NCBI GenBank assembly: GCA_903813345.2
Contig: CAIIXF020000011.1
Coordinates: forward strand, 31,920,166 to 31,984,165
Length of the DNA stretch: 64,000 nucleotides
Origin: Owenia fusiformis
Lineage: Eukaryota > Annelida > Polychaeta > Sabellida > Oweniidae
Direction of reading: 5' to 3'
The notes beneath the pieces were generated by a model. The model was not told the DNA's origin. It ran no database searches and saw only the letters and a list, made by a program, of their open reading frames with translations. Position numbers and translations under genes: made by a program. Of the stretch, positions 1 through 10,719 are shown piece after piece (position 1 is the first letter of the stretch; each line of letters begins with the position of its first letter).

Positions 1-845
1 ACTAGTAACTCTTCTGGTTTACATTCAAATGAGTCATGCACACATTTTACTCGCTACAGATTCAAAAATTCCCCATCATTTAATCAGAGCAAATTAAGCA
101 TCTCATACATTTTTCTCAACAAACAATGAATTAGTTCTCTAATTGGTATCTATTAATTAAAAACATACAAGCGATACACTCAATGAGGCAGCAGCAAATA
201 TTAAAAAACCTGACGCTGATGGACAAAAAGTTAACTTGATCTGTAAAATGAATCAATGCATTTTATTCATTTTAATTATCCTCTTTGGCTCCGTCTCTAA
301 GCTAACCACATCATCAAATTGTAATATAACCGAGAGAAATGTCATCTTCATTATACAATTATATTACAAGGCTTAGTACGGAACTTAGGATGAAGAAAAT
401 ACCTTAATTAAAGTCCCCTTATCCTGTTTTCTGCTTTGGGCTTAACTTTTTTCCTGTTCAAAACAACACCATGACTCAATGGCCAAACTTGTCAACCTAA
501 CAAAGAAAGAACTATTTACTTAACATTCTAAATTCTACTGAACTGGAATAAGATTAGACATTCTTTTTAAATTCTAGTATTTTTGACATTGAATAATCTC
601 TTAGGCATTGACATCGATCCAATCTATGATAGTAGTTAATGCTGATTAAGTACTCATTGTAGATGTACATGCTTAACAGTTCATTGACCATTGGCCCTTG
701 ATAGTGAACATGTAGGTGTTATGGTAGACCCAAATTGAATCGTTAATATGACCATAAAATATCGTACCATTGACCATTGATCATGTACATGATTTAGATT
801 AATTAGATTAAATTTTTAATGTTTACACACCTGTAAATATGTGTA

Positions 846-994
846 CAGTAGAACCTGTATAAGCGGAACACCTTTCCGATCACAAAAAAGTGTTCTACTT
901 ATGAGGTGTTCTACTTACAGAGGTTAATTAACATGGAGTCAATGGGCCACAGGACTTTCACTTGTAAGTTATAGATGTGTTCCAGTTTTTACTG
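846..994. mobile_element. Pogo-like miniature inverted-repeat element, 149 bp
   Basis: The left end reads CAGTAGAACCTGTATAAGCG. The right end is an imperfect inverse (ccagtttttACTG). A TA dinucleotide flanks both sides (844-845 and 995-996), as expected for Tc1/mariner/pogo insertions. An internal direct echo (gtgttctactta, then ggtgttctactta) follows the left end. A longer relative with the same end sequence lies at 45792-46100. It has no coding capacity. The superfamily call rests on the end sequence and TA duplication only. Confidence 0.55.
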
Positions 995-996
995 TA

Positions 997-1046
997 CGAG
1001 GGTTGTCCCAGAAGTATATAGTGCATTACTTCTGGGGCAACCCTCA
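997..1046. mobile_element. Mariner-like fold-back element, about 50 bp
   Basis: A near-perfect inverted repeat: 998-1016 reads GAGGGTTGTCCCAGAAGTA and 1027-1045 is its reverse complement with one mismatch, around a 10-base loop. TA flanks both sides (995-996 and 1047-1048). It abuts the preceding pogo-like element and shares the intervening TA. The end sequence resembles mariner termini. It is too short to encode anything. Confidence 0.5.
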
Positions 1047-4000
1047 TATATCTAATAAATTGAAAAGAACCTGAATCTTCAGATGTTCTGTTCAAATTCA
1101 AAATGATTGTGACTTTCAAATGTGTCAATAATTAGAAGATACGTTCTGATGTTTCAAGAATCCAATAAGAAGACCAGAAGTAGGTCATCACAAAATAAGA
1201 TTAAATGGTCTCACAATAGCTGATGTTTTGCTTGAATAAATGCAATTGGAAGACAGAATATTGTGTTATCATTGTAATTAAGTTTATATTGATTTCTAAG
1301 TCTGTCGAAATGCCATGTATATATGCTATGAGACAGGAAATTGTTATCTATCTTAAGAAGCCATGAATCAAGTAAAGGCTAAAAGCTGTCTAACAGAAAA
1401 GGTAAGATGTGGGAATAACCTTTTATTCATTCACGTATATGTCTTGTAAGGGATTTCTAGTACATGCAAGTTCTATTTTGGTTCTGAAACCTGTTTTTTA
1501 TTCAATGGCAAATGATTTAAATGGCAAATAAAGGAATGAAGGATTAGAAATGCATAGGAAATGAATAATCTTAATTGTTTAAAAATCACAGAAAATTGTT
1601 CTGTTTTTGAGAAAGTAGTAATGTCAGACTGAATTAGCTTGGTCAGATATATATAAACTGCATCAGATAATTTCAGTTAATGATTTGAAATTTCAAAATA
1701 CTGCCACTTTAAACCATTTTAGAGTTGACGATCATTGGAAGACTCTGGGATCTATAAAATGAAGCTCCTGGTAATTTTACTAAAAACTAGTGACAAATTG
1801 GATATACAGACCTAAACCCCCAGGGTTAGGTTATCTTTAGAGATGATGTTATAACATTTTAGACTCTATGATCTTGGTATCACAATTTTTGAGTATTGTT
1901 CTGAGAAAACGAAGATCAGTTAAATGCTTATTGTTTAGTTTAAAATCAATGTTTTGTCTCTTGATATATATTTTATGGGAAATTGGTGCATTTGTAATTT
2001 TACAAATGGTAACACTGTTCCTTGCACAAGGAATTAAATCAAATATTTATTGCTCATAGCAAACCAAAGCTGATTCACAAGATTGACCCTGTTACAGAGA
2101 TTCCAAATTCCAAATTAAATATTTTTACTAAGTAATCTATTCCAATCCTATTAGTTCTGATCTCTTATTGCTTTTCTTAAGAAAAACTGATTTAAGAATC
2201 CTTAATAAGGAATGACTGCAGCAAAACAAAAAATCAGCTTGTAGTGTCACTTTTGAGACCTTCTTGTCTTCACTCATTAATACAATTCAATACTTGGAAG
2301 AGTTCTTATGTCATAATAAGGAGGATAAGAGGGTTCGTTAAATAACATGATGCATTTGAGTCATGCTTCAAAGAATTAGGGTAATCACTGCATTGCCGCA
2401 ACCCTATACCTTCATCAAAATGCAAAAAAAATAAAATGTGCATTTCATCAGGAAATTATGTCTTCCGATTTTTATTCAAATCGAAATCGAAAAGATAGAA
2501 ATTAAAATATGTACAGTGAATTAAGTAAGGAAAATATTAAACTGATAGTAGTTCATCCTCTAAATCATATAGAAATGAAATAGACCAGACTTAATAATAC
2601 AGTACATGAAGAAGAAGAGACTGATGGTAAAAAACAATGAATAAAACTTGATTTGCTCTTTACCCATGTTTGAGACATATCTTATTTATTGAAATTGGAG
2701 AGAGATGTTTCAGAATAATATTATTTTAATCTTTCCAGTTTACCATATACCTTTGTTGGTTCTGGGTTTGTTCCCAATTTAGGTTAATGTCTGAATTATA
2801 TATACAAGTATGTATAGTATGCATAAGTATAATTTGGTTAGTGGTCGATATTTAGTATAAAAGCTGTGGTATGTGCTCGTCATGTTGCATGTATGCCCAT
2901 TTCAAGAAGAGTATCCCTTGGTCTGCCTTCCAGTATTTGTATGCTATAAAGAACAAGATAATTAAGAAACATGCAAATATAGAGTTTTTTCTGGTCCATG
3001 GTACCAATGTGGTATTTACTCTTTAAGCTCTTACATAATACTCAAATCCCAGGGATATTAACTCTGGATAAAGCTAATATACAATCCCTCCTGAGGTATT
3101 ACCTATATTCAATGATCAGAGAGACATTTTGAATGTGGGCTGAGGGCTTTTAAAGTATGACAAAATAATTGGCCTCAGTACATCTTGACCTATTGCTTCA
3201 GACATGTTTATACATATTTGATGAGGTTCATTTGACATGATGTTTTATTCATTGTTTTTATGTTCGACTATTTTAATGAGGGTGAATATTTTGAATGTCG
3301 ATCAATAACCACATGTCAAGTATTGTTGGTGAACTATCACCGTGCACTAGATTCTGGAATGTTCCTTTTTTTCTTGAGTTAAGCTTGGTGATGAAGATAT
3401 TAGCCACCATTTTTTGAGAATGGTATTCTGTGTTGGTGTCTATATCGATGTCAACATAGGTATCTGACATCTGTAACACGTGTTATGCTTTTCCAAGGGG
3501 TAAAATTTCCTATTAATATTCATGTATCTATAATATCGGGCTCTTGTTTTATGGGGAATTTTGGCAAGTAAAGGTACTTCATTGGTCAGAGGGAGTTAAA
3601 TGACTTCTGCAATTTATTAAAACTTTTAATAATTATTTCCAACCTTAATTGATGTTTAATTACAAAGCTCAGCATTACATTAACCAACCTATAAAGAACA
3701 GAGAATTTGTGAGTTGAACAAGAAAGATTCAAAATAATTTCAAAATGTAAAAATTATATTAAACATGATTGTGACAAATACTAGCCTGATTAATTGAATC
3801 TTCCAAATTTGAACAGGTTATACTTCATGTAAAGTTCAGCTTATAAAAGAAAGTGAGTCACTCTAACTCACTTTCACCTTAATAGAGTGATTTACTTCTT
3901 ATAGTTTTTGTGCATTTAGTTTTGTGCAATTAGTACCTCATTTAACAGGTGCAGCTCTGGCGTAGTTAGAGCATTCTGCAGTATTATATTGTTTATCATA

Positions 4001-4648
4001 CAAATATGAATATTATGTAGTTAGATGAGTCAAGATATTAGTATTCCATAACCAATAACCCAGGTGGCATGAGGTACTGTAGTTACCAGTTTCACCACCA
4101 GGTGGCTAATTTGGGTCAGATAACATGGCAGCCCATTGTTGATAAAGGTAAAAATGCTCTTAAATTCAGATTTAGCGGATCAATTTTCATATTACTTTTT
4201 TATGTTTACATGTAAAAATCAAATTTCTGAAAATATGTCAAGTGAAAGAAAATATTTTCTGTCTAATACAAAAACATGTTTCACTTTTTGTGATATTTTA
4301 ACTTATGGGGAATCAACCCGACCTTGAAGTCACTTTTTTAAAGAATATTAAATTGTTAAAGTTGTACATTTCAAATATTAAATCACTTTGACTAAATTTT
4401 GAATATTTAATGATGTAAATCAAGACTATCTTGCATCTGGTGCAATTAATCCATTTATACAAATTCTAGCAATGATATAATAAATCCATAGTATATATTT
4501 CATGAGTATCTCCCTAGAAGATTAGGTATATGTCCCTTTGAGTTTGATTTTAGCTCCTTTATCATGTTTAAATCTGTCATGAACTTCTTGTGTCCCTTTA
4601 ACTCTTTTAAGTCCCTTTAACTCATCATAATGTCTTCTATATTTCCAG

Positions 4649-5009
4649 AGCCAGGAGAGTGATCAAGGATTTCTATCAGGGATACTAGGTACAAAATCTG
4701 AATCTTCATACAGTAACACAAACAGTCATGGTGCTGCAGCATCTGCCCATTTAGACATTGAGAGTCCCTTTAACTCAGCTGCACCTACTACATTAGGCAG
4801 ACTTAAATTCCAAGTAAACTACGATTATAGTGCCCAGACTTTGTCACTGAAGATACTCAGTGCAGAAAGACTTCCCGCAAAAGATTGGTCCGGGACAAGT
4901 GACCCATATGTAAAAATACTGCTTCTTCCAGACAGGAAAAATAAAGTAGAAACCAAAGTGAAACGAAAATGTTTAAATCCAAGATGGAACGAGATATTTT
5001 TATTTGAAG
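4649..5009 (+). CDS. syt7: Synaptotagmin-7-like, exon with linker and N-terminal half of C2A
   Basis: Internal exon of a Ca2+-dependent membrane-fusion sensor. It follows a pyrimidine-AG acceptor (AG at 4647-4648) and ends at a consensus donor, GTAAGT at 5010-5015, in phase 1. It gives 120 residues of the visible protein. Residues 1-48 are a Ser/Asn-rich linker. C2A starts near residue 49, and [14 protein letters not shown] carries the loop-1 calcium ligands D79 and D85. It continues through a KVKRK basic stretch and [11 protein letters not shown]. These motifs match synaptotagmin-7 C2A better than other synaptotagmins I know. The upstream linker and transmembrane exons are not in view. The next exon, which completes the same C2 domain, is 47.9 kb away. 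Confidence 0.88.
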
Positions 5010-5122
5010 GTAAGTGGTATATCTGAGACTAGATATCAGATTCATGGTCTAGAAGGTTAGGATATGGGATATCCTTAGATAATATATGAGGAACCGTGTC
5101 AGTATATTGTTACTATCAGTAT

Positions 5123-5336
5123 CAGGGTTCTCGACTGTGAATTTTTATAACTTGGAAAAAAATTCCTTTGCATCTCAATTTTGTTTATTTATTCGATAAC
5201 ATTCAATTTACTGCCAATTAGCATCTGCTTTTACACACGAGGGAACATGGCAGTATTTGCTAATAGCAAAAGAGAATGGTGCAATCAGGGTTGAAATGGT
5301 GCAGCACCATGTTATAAGAGCCTAGCGAGAACCCTG
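5123..5336. mobile_element. CAGGG-ended inverted-repeat element, 214 bp
   Basis: The ends are perfect 11-base inverted repeats, CAGGGTTCTCG at 5123-5133 and CGAGAACCCTG at 5326-5336. The direct flanks AGTAT (5118-5122 and 5337-5341) look like a 5 bp target duplication. It has no coding potential. It is probably a non-autonomous DNA transposon. The CAGGG end is reminiscent of hAT ends, but an 8 bp duplication is not visible, so I leave the superfamily open. Confidence 0.55.
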
Positions 5337-7497
5337 AGTATTGTACAAAAACAATTTATTACATTTCAGAATGACCCAGTCCCTTTTAGGATGAGTGATG
5401 GAGGCATGGATTTCTCTTAAATTTGAAATCCAGTGAGATTTCACAGACCATTAGCTTTGGAGACAAGACCAATTCATTAACATTCTTTGAAGGATGTCAA
5501 TTTACCAAAACACTTTATTCATTTGAAACTGACAGACTGAGAACTAATTTCTTGTTTCAGTATACACAGGTTTGGCTCCTCCATGTCCTGGAGAATTCTA
5601 AAATTGGCATGTCTCTTTTCGTATGACATCAGGTTCATAGTATAGTTAAGGATAATAGTAATAGTGCAATAATTGATTTGTCTCAGTTCTAAGAGAAGAT
5701 CGTTAAGTAATTTGATGAAAGGAAACTATTCCAACTCTTTCCGTAACTCTGTTGTTATGCTGTAGCTCCCAGTAGATTTTGCTTATTGAGACAATATACA
5801 TGCTGGATCTGACCCTTGTGTTAATTTTCTTACTTATTTTAGTTAAAGTTGTTCACTTTATATTTGCTATATCTTAAACAGTTAACTAGTTTTTAACCGA
5901 GATGGGTGAGAGGGCAACAGGGAATCCAGAAGCTAACAAGGGAGGGGGTCACATTTCAAAACATAAATTTTGAAAATAAATAAAATTTTGAAAATCTAAG
6001 GCCTATTTTTAATTGAGGCCTTACAAAATATATTGGCCCAATTTTTTTTCTTGGCCTACCCAAGGAGGGGGACTGGATCTACCATTGGAGGGGTCAGTTC
6101 TGCACACTCTTCACCAGCTCTCTCTAAATCGTTCAGTAACCTATCAGGTATATAATCATTTCTCCATATTTCAATGGGACCTTGAACTGAGGGTTAAATT
6201 AATTTAGTCTGACTTAAATGTCAGTCTTCACCCATGGGGATGTATAACGTGTTTATCATGCAATCACTAATTTGGAAGAATGTCAAGCAAGATCATAACT
6301 TATATCACCTAATTTGCTATGGACCAGTCTATAGCCAAGCGCTGGAGCATATTCTAGATATGATCCCTGTATATCTGATAAGTATTATTTACTCTTGTTT
6401 AAGTTCTTCAGTGTGTTTCATTAAGTCGTCCGCAATTATACAAAATGCTGTGGTATAGAGTTAGATGTCTACAATCATTGCACCATAGAAGGACACAGAG
6501 GTTCCTGGATTTATCGCACATGATTATCCATGTCCAGTATAGCTTCGAAAGAACGAAAGATATACCTAACCTGTTGGTACACAAATTACAAAAAGTGCAA
6601 AGAATTGTTTTGTACAGCAGTAGAAAATTTCAGAGAATCATTTAGGGGCTTGCTGGCTATAAAGGCATCAGAAGTTTTGAAATGCATTTCTTCACATCTA
6701 AGAATTAGGTGACAGTAACAGGTAATAAAAATCCTAAAATGTAATGTGTGATCCAATGTAACAGAACATATTGAAATCAGGATTTTGCGTTGATATTCCG
6801 GGGAAATATCAAATAGTATTACAAAACATAGTAAGAAAAGGCAATTAAGACCAAAACTAGTCATAAGAAAAACCAACATCCAACATTCCCCTCTCTCACC
6901 CTTTAGAAATCAATACCACAATCCAAAATGACAATACCATTTTATATTTTATTTCATTATATAGAGTTGAATGACAGTGAATCAAATTAATTAAAGACTA
7001 GTCTCTTACTGTGATGATTAATCGGTTATCATCTAAAAAAAAGTATCAAAAATTAATTATTCAAAAATACGAAAAATCGGATTATTTATACATTGTCTGA
7101 CCAGGTTCATGACCGATAGATTTATAATATGCAGTAGTAGGCGCTCTAAGCCTATTTGTAAGGCATACAAGTTCAGATATTTATAGTAACAGCATTAGCA
7201 AATAGTAAGCATGCAGAGAGCGGTATAGTTACTTTTCGGATTCAATAATGATGAATGTCCAGATGAATTTATATAAAAATTAATCAAGGTTACACCATCT
7301 TTATTTCAACATACATTGAGCTTGTTCATTCATTGTAATTCTACTGGAAAGTAAATGAGAAGAGAAACTCATTTCTACATAATTGCTCTTGACCGGTATT
7401 GAATGAATTATTGTGGCCAACACTGTGGGGACAGAATTGACTATAGATCAATAAAGTATTTAGAGTAGTAATAGGAAATATAGCTATACTTATACTT

Positions 7498-7511
7498 AAC
7501 ACCATGGCAAC
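7498..7511 (+). promoter_or_regulatory. Imperfect RFX X-box upstream of the RIIa/IQ gene
   Basis: The sequence AACACC-AT-GGCAAC fits the X-box form GTNRCC-N(0-3)-RGYAAC. All six right-half bases match and four of six left-half bases match. It lies about 250 bp before the ATG at 7764. RFX factors drive many cilium and sperm-flagellum genes, which would suit the encoded RIIa protein. The match is imperfect, so this is a suggestion only. Confidence 0.28.
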
Positions 7512-7518
7512 CATACTG

Positions 7519-7677
7519 TGACATCATAAATCTTTCTCCTGGTCTCTCTGTGATGTCATAGAGAAGTTGATTCTGAGGTGTGTAATGTCATAATATCTCA
7601 AAATATCTATATTTAAATAGCAACGGTTGTCAAGTTACATGTTATCTCTAATGACAGAATAAACGTTTGTGACATCA
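7519..7677 (+). promoter_or_regulatory. Cluster of CRE-like TGACATCA sites
   Basis: Three exact TGACATCA octamers or reverse complements occur at 7519-7526, 7551-7558 (TGATGTCA) and 7670-7677, with an ATGTCA half-site at 7585-7590. All fall within 250 bp upstream of the ATG at 7764. They differ by one base from the palindromic cAMP-response element. CREM-type activators use CRE-like sites in male germ-cell promoters, which would fit a sperm-type gene. Function is inferred, not shown. Confidence 0.3.
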
Positions 7678-7763
7678 TAAGTAGAGTTCAGTTTTGGAAT
7701 CAAACAGCAACAGCAAACTTTGGTACTTGGGCCAGCTGCACCCTGCCAGCATCTTCAGACATC

Positions 7764-10719
7764 ATGGCTGCCCAAAAGAAAGATCGTAACTGGGGCAAGA
7801 TACTATCCCTTCCACCTGGATTCCAAGATGTACTGGAGATGGTGTGTCGTGGCCTAGTGCACTCAAAGTCAGAGAACTACTACAAGCAGGCAGCAAGGGT
7901 ATTGGAGGATGAACTTGACAGAAGGACTTTACGAGAAATGACGGAGTGTAAGTTTAAATCTTGGAATTAGCTGAAGAACCAGTTTGAATTTTAATCCAAG
8001 AAAAAATATTCTTCTTTCTGGTCGCCCTTATAAATTACTTGTTTGTTTAGCAGTACATATCTAGTCATCTAAAAACCTCCAAGGTCAAAATGTTTCATTT
8101 TGTTTTCAAGATTTTATGGGTTTTCTTTCATTTTGTCACTGTCAATTTGCATTTTTAGTAAAAGGAAAACCCAGCAGATTTTTTCAAATAATATATTCTG
8201 CTCAACAAACAAATCATCTTGGGGAGCTTATCAAGTTTCACGTTATTATTATGTTACATTCTACCAGGTTTTTGTCCTGGCCTTACTTTGTGTCAATGTT
8301 AAAAAGTTATTAAACAGATCTATGGATTTTTAACTGCAAATATAAAATCTCTAAATAATTTTTGTGATGTCTGGATGTTGTAGATAAAACCTGGATTATT
8401 AAATCATAGCTTTTTTGTAACGGTTATTCGAGTGAAATTTAGGAAGTGACTTTCATTGCCATTTTGCCCATTATTATGTATAGATTGTCCATAAACATAA
8501 GGGATGATCAGACTCAGGAACTTGAAATATTTAAATAAAATATTAAAGTAGATCATGTGACTCATATGAATGAAATTTTTGGAGAATGCTTTGACAGGAA
8601 TTTGACTTTATAACCCCTCTTTAAGATTCAGGTTGTGTATCTTATCTGTGTAATTTTCAAAACAAAATAAAACTGAAAAGATTGAATTGTATTTTCAGAT
8701 CAACTAATGGGAGATGTTCCTGTAGCTTCGACAACTGTAGCTGAGGCTCTAATGGAGCCGATGACTGCCACGGAGACAGCAAGTGCTCCTACGTCATTAA
8801 AGAATGCTACTATTGAGGACTCACCTCAGGAGACGCCTAACGCAAGTGCACCAGCATCACTGGCAGGGAATATAGTTGTTTCTGAAGTACGAGTTCAATG
8901 TGCTACACCTGTGATTGATGAATCGCATGCTAATGAACAGAAAGATTGGCCACCTGAAGAACTACAAGTAGATTCTGCCTCAGAAGAAACAACAAACATC
9001 AAAGAGGCAGAACCTAAACCTAAAGCTCAAGATGAAGAGTTCGATGATTTCCTTGCTGATTTGGCAAGTGATCCAGAGGCTGCCAACAAAGCAGCCACAA
9101 AAGTACAGGCTAACTTTAGAGGATTCCAAGCCAGGAGATCAATTGTGCCTAAGGTTGTTGATGTACAATTTGGAGATTCAACTGATGAACCAAAGGAACC
9201 TGCACCTGTTGTAAATGAAACAATTGTGCCAGTTGTAGCCACTACACCTACTGAGGAGGCTGTACAAACTAAGTCATCAATGGGAGAAGAAATTGTACAA
9301 GAAACTAAAGAACCTGTACTAGCAATTGAAGGAGCAGCACCAACAGCTCAGGAACAACAGCCAGCAGCTGAAGAGCCAGCATCAGCAGCTGAAGAACCAG
9401 CACCATCTGCTGAAGAGCCAGCACCAGCAGCTGTAGAACCAGCACCATCTGCTGAAGAGCCAGCACCAGCAGCTGAAGAACCAGCACCAGCAGTTGAAGA
9501 ACCAGCACCATCTGCTGAAGAACCAGCACCAGCAGCTGAAGAACCAGCACCATCTGCTGAAGAGTCAGCACCATCTGCTGAAGAACCAGCACCAGCAGCT
9601 GAAGAACCAGTACCAGCTGCTGAAGAACCAGCACCATCTGCTGAAGAGCCAGCACCAGAAGCTGAAGAACCAACACCAGTAGTTGACAAACCAGCACCAT
9701 CTGCTGAAGGGTCAGCACCAGCAGCTGAAGAACCAGCACCAGCAGTTGAAGATCAAGAACCAGCACCAGCTGCTGAAGAACCAGCACCAGCAGCTGAAGA
9801 ACCATTACCATCTGCTGAACCAGCACAAGCAGCTGAAGAACCAGCACCAGCAGTTGAAGAACCAGCACCATCTGCTGAAGAGCCAGCACCAGCAGCTGTA
9901 GAACCAGCACCATCTGCTGAAGAGCCAGCACCAGCAGCTGAAGAACCAGCACCAGCAGTTGAAGAACCAGCACCATCTGCTGAAGAACCAGCACCATCTG
10001 CTGAAGAACCAGCACCAGCAGCTGAAGAACCAGCACCATCTGCTGAAGAGTCAGCACCATCTGCTGAAGAACCAGCACCAGCAGATGAAGAACCAGCACC
10101 ATCTGCTGAAGAGTCAGCACCAGCAGCTGAAGAACCAACACCAGCAGTTGAAGAACCAGCACCATCTTCTGAAGAACCAGCACCAGCAGCTGAAGAACCA
10201 GCACCATCTGCTGAAGAACCAGCACCATCTGCTGAAGAACCAGCACCAGCAGCTGAAGAACCAGCACCAGCTGCTGAAGAACCAGCACCATCTGCTGAAG
10301 AACAAGCACCAGCAGCTGAAGAACCAGCACCATCTGCTGAACAAGCACCAGCAGCTGAAGAACCAGCACCTGCAGTTAAAGAACTAGCACCATCTGCTAA
10401 AGAGCCAGCACCAGCAGCTGAAGAACCAGCATCATCTGCTGAAGAGCCAGCACCAGCAGCTGAAGAACCAGCACCAGTAGCTGAAGAACCAGCACAATCT
10501 GCTGAAGACCCAGCACAAGCAGCTGAAGAACAAACACCAGCAGATCAAGAACCAGCACCATCTGCTGAAGAACCAACACCAGCAGATCAAGAACCAGCAC
10601 CAACAGCTGAAGAACCAGCACCAGCAACTGAAGAAAATATACCAGGAACTGAAGAACAAGCACCAAGAACTGAAGAACCTGCACCAGGAGCTGTTGAACC
10701 TGCACCAGCTGAGGGTTAA
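7764..10719 (+). CDS. RIIa-domain and IQ-motif protein with Glu-Pro-Ala heptad tail (SPA17/CABYR-like)
   Basis: Two exons, 7764-7947 and 8699-10719, with a 751 bp intron (GTAAGT donor at 7948, TTTTCAG acceptor ending at 8698) joined in phase 1, give 734 residues. Residues about 16-54 form an RIIa dimerisation/docking domain ([16 protein letters not shown], then [10 protein letters not shown]), the fold that docks AKAP helices. Residues about 192-207 form an IQ calmodulin-binding motif ([16 protein letters not shown]). RIIa followed by IQ is the plan of sperm protein SPA17; CABYR is another RIIa relative. Such proteins act in the sperm fibrous sheath and motile cilia. From about residue 285 to the stop the chain is almost entirely a seven-residue repeat of the [14 protein letters not shown] type, acidic and Pro-rich, much longer than SPA17. 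The gene sits on the same strand inside the synaptotagmin intron. The domain calls are firm; orthology is not settled. Confidence 0.82.
9358..10710 (+). repeat. 21 bp coding minisatellite (heptad repeat)
   Basis: About 60 tandem copies of a 21-base unit (type GAAGAACCAGCACCATCTGCT) keep the reading frame and encode EEPAP(S/A)A heptads. Copies differ mostly by single bases that swap Ser, Ala and Val, with occasional units lacking a Glu. Larger blocks recur almost verbatim (for example around 9391-9620 and 9861-10080), so expansion has also happened in multi-unit steps. Confidence 0.9.

Larger units (their letters stand above)
1..4648. other. Non-coding sequence upstream of the first visible synaptotagmin exon
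   Basis: AT-rich sequence with no convincing exon in any frame; open frames are at most about 68 codons and look random. It is presumed to be intron of the synaptotagmin gene, because the exon starting at 4649 follows a splice acceptor and has an in-frame stop just upstream at about 4628. No transmembrane exon was recognised. The only structured pieces I see are the two small inverted-repeat elements at 846-1046. Confidence 0.6.

Noticed and set aside
1868-2059. Hydrophobic 63-codon plus-strand ORF considered as the synaptotagmin transmembrane exon
   Set aside because: It lacks the short luminal segment, single membrane span and Cys/basic stop-transfer layout expected, and has no paired splice signals in phase.
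3951-3985. tRNA-like A-box (TGGCGTAGTTAGAGCA), possible tRNA or SINE head
   Set aside because: No B-box, no acceptor or anticodon stems that close, and no poly-A tail downstream. At most a very old SINE fragment.
9305-10369. 354-codon antisense open frame rich in Leu, Val and Gln
   Set aside because: Shadow of the sense-strand 21 bp coding repeat; the sense frame has RIIa and IQ domains and proper splice sites.
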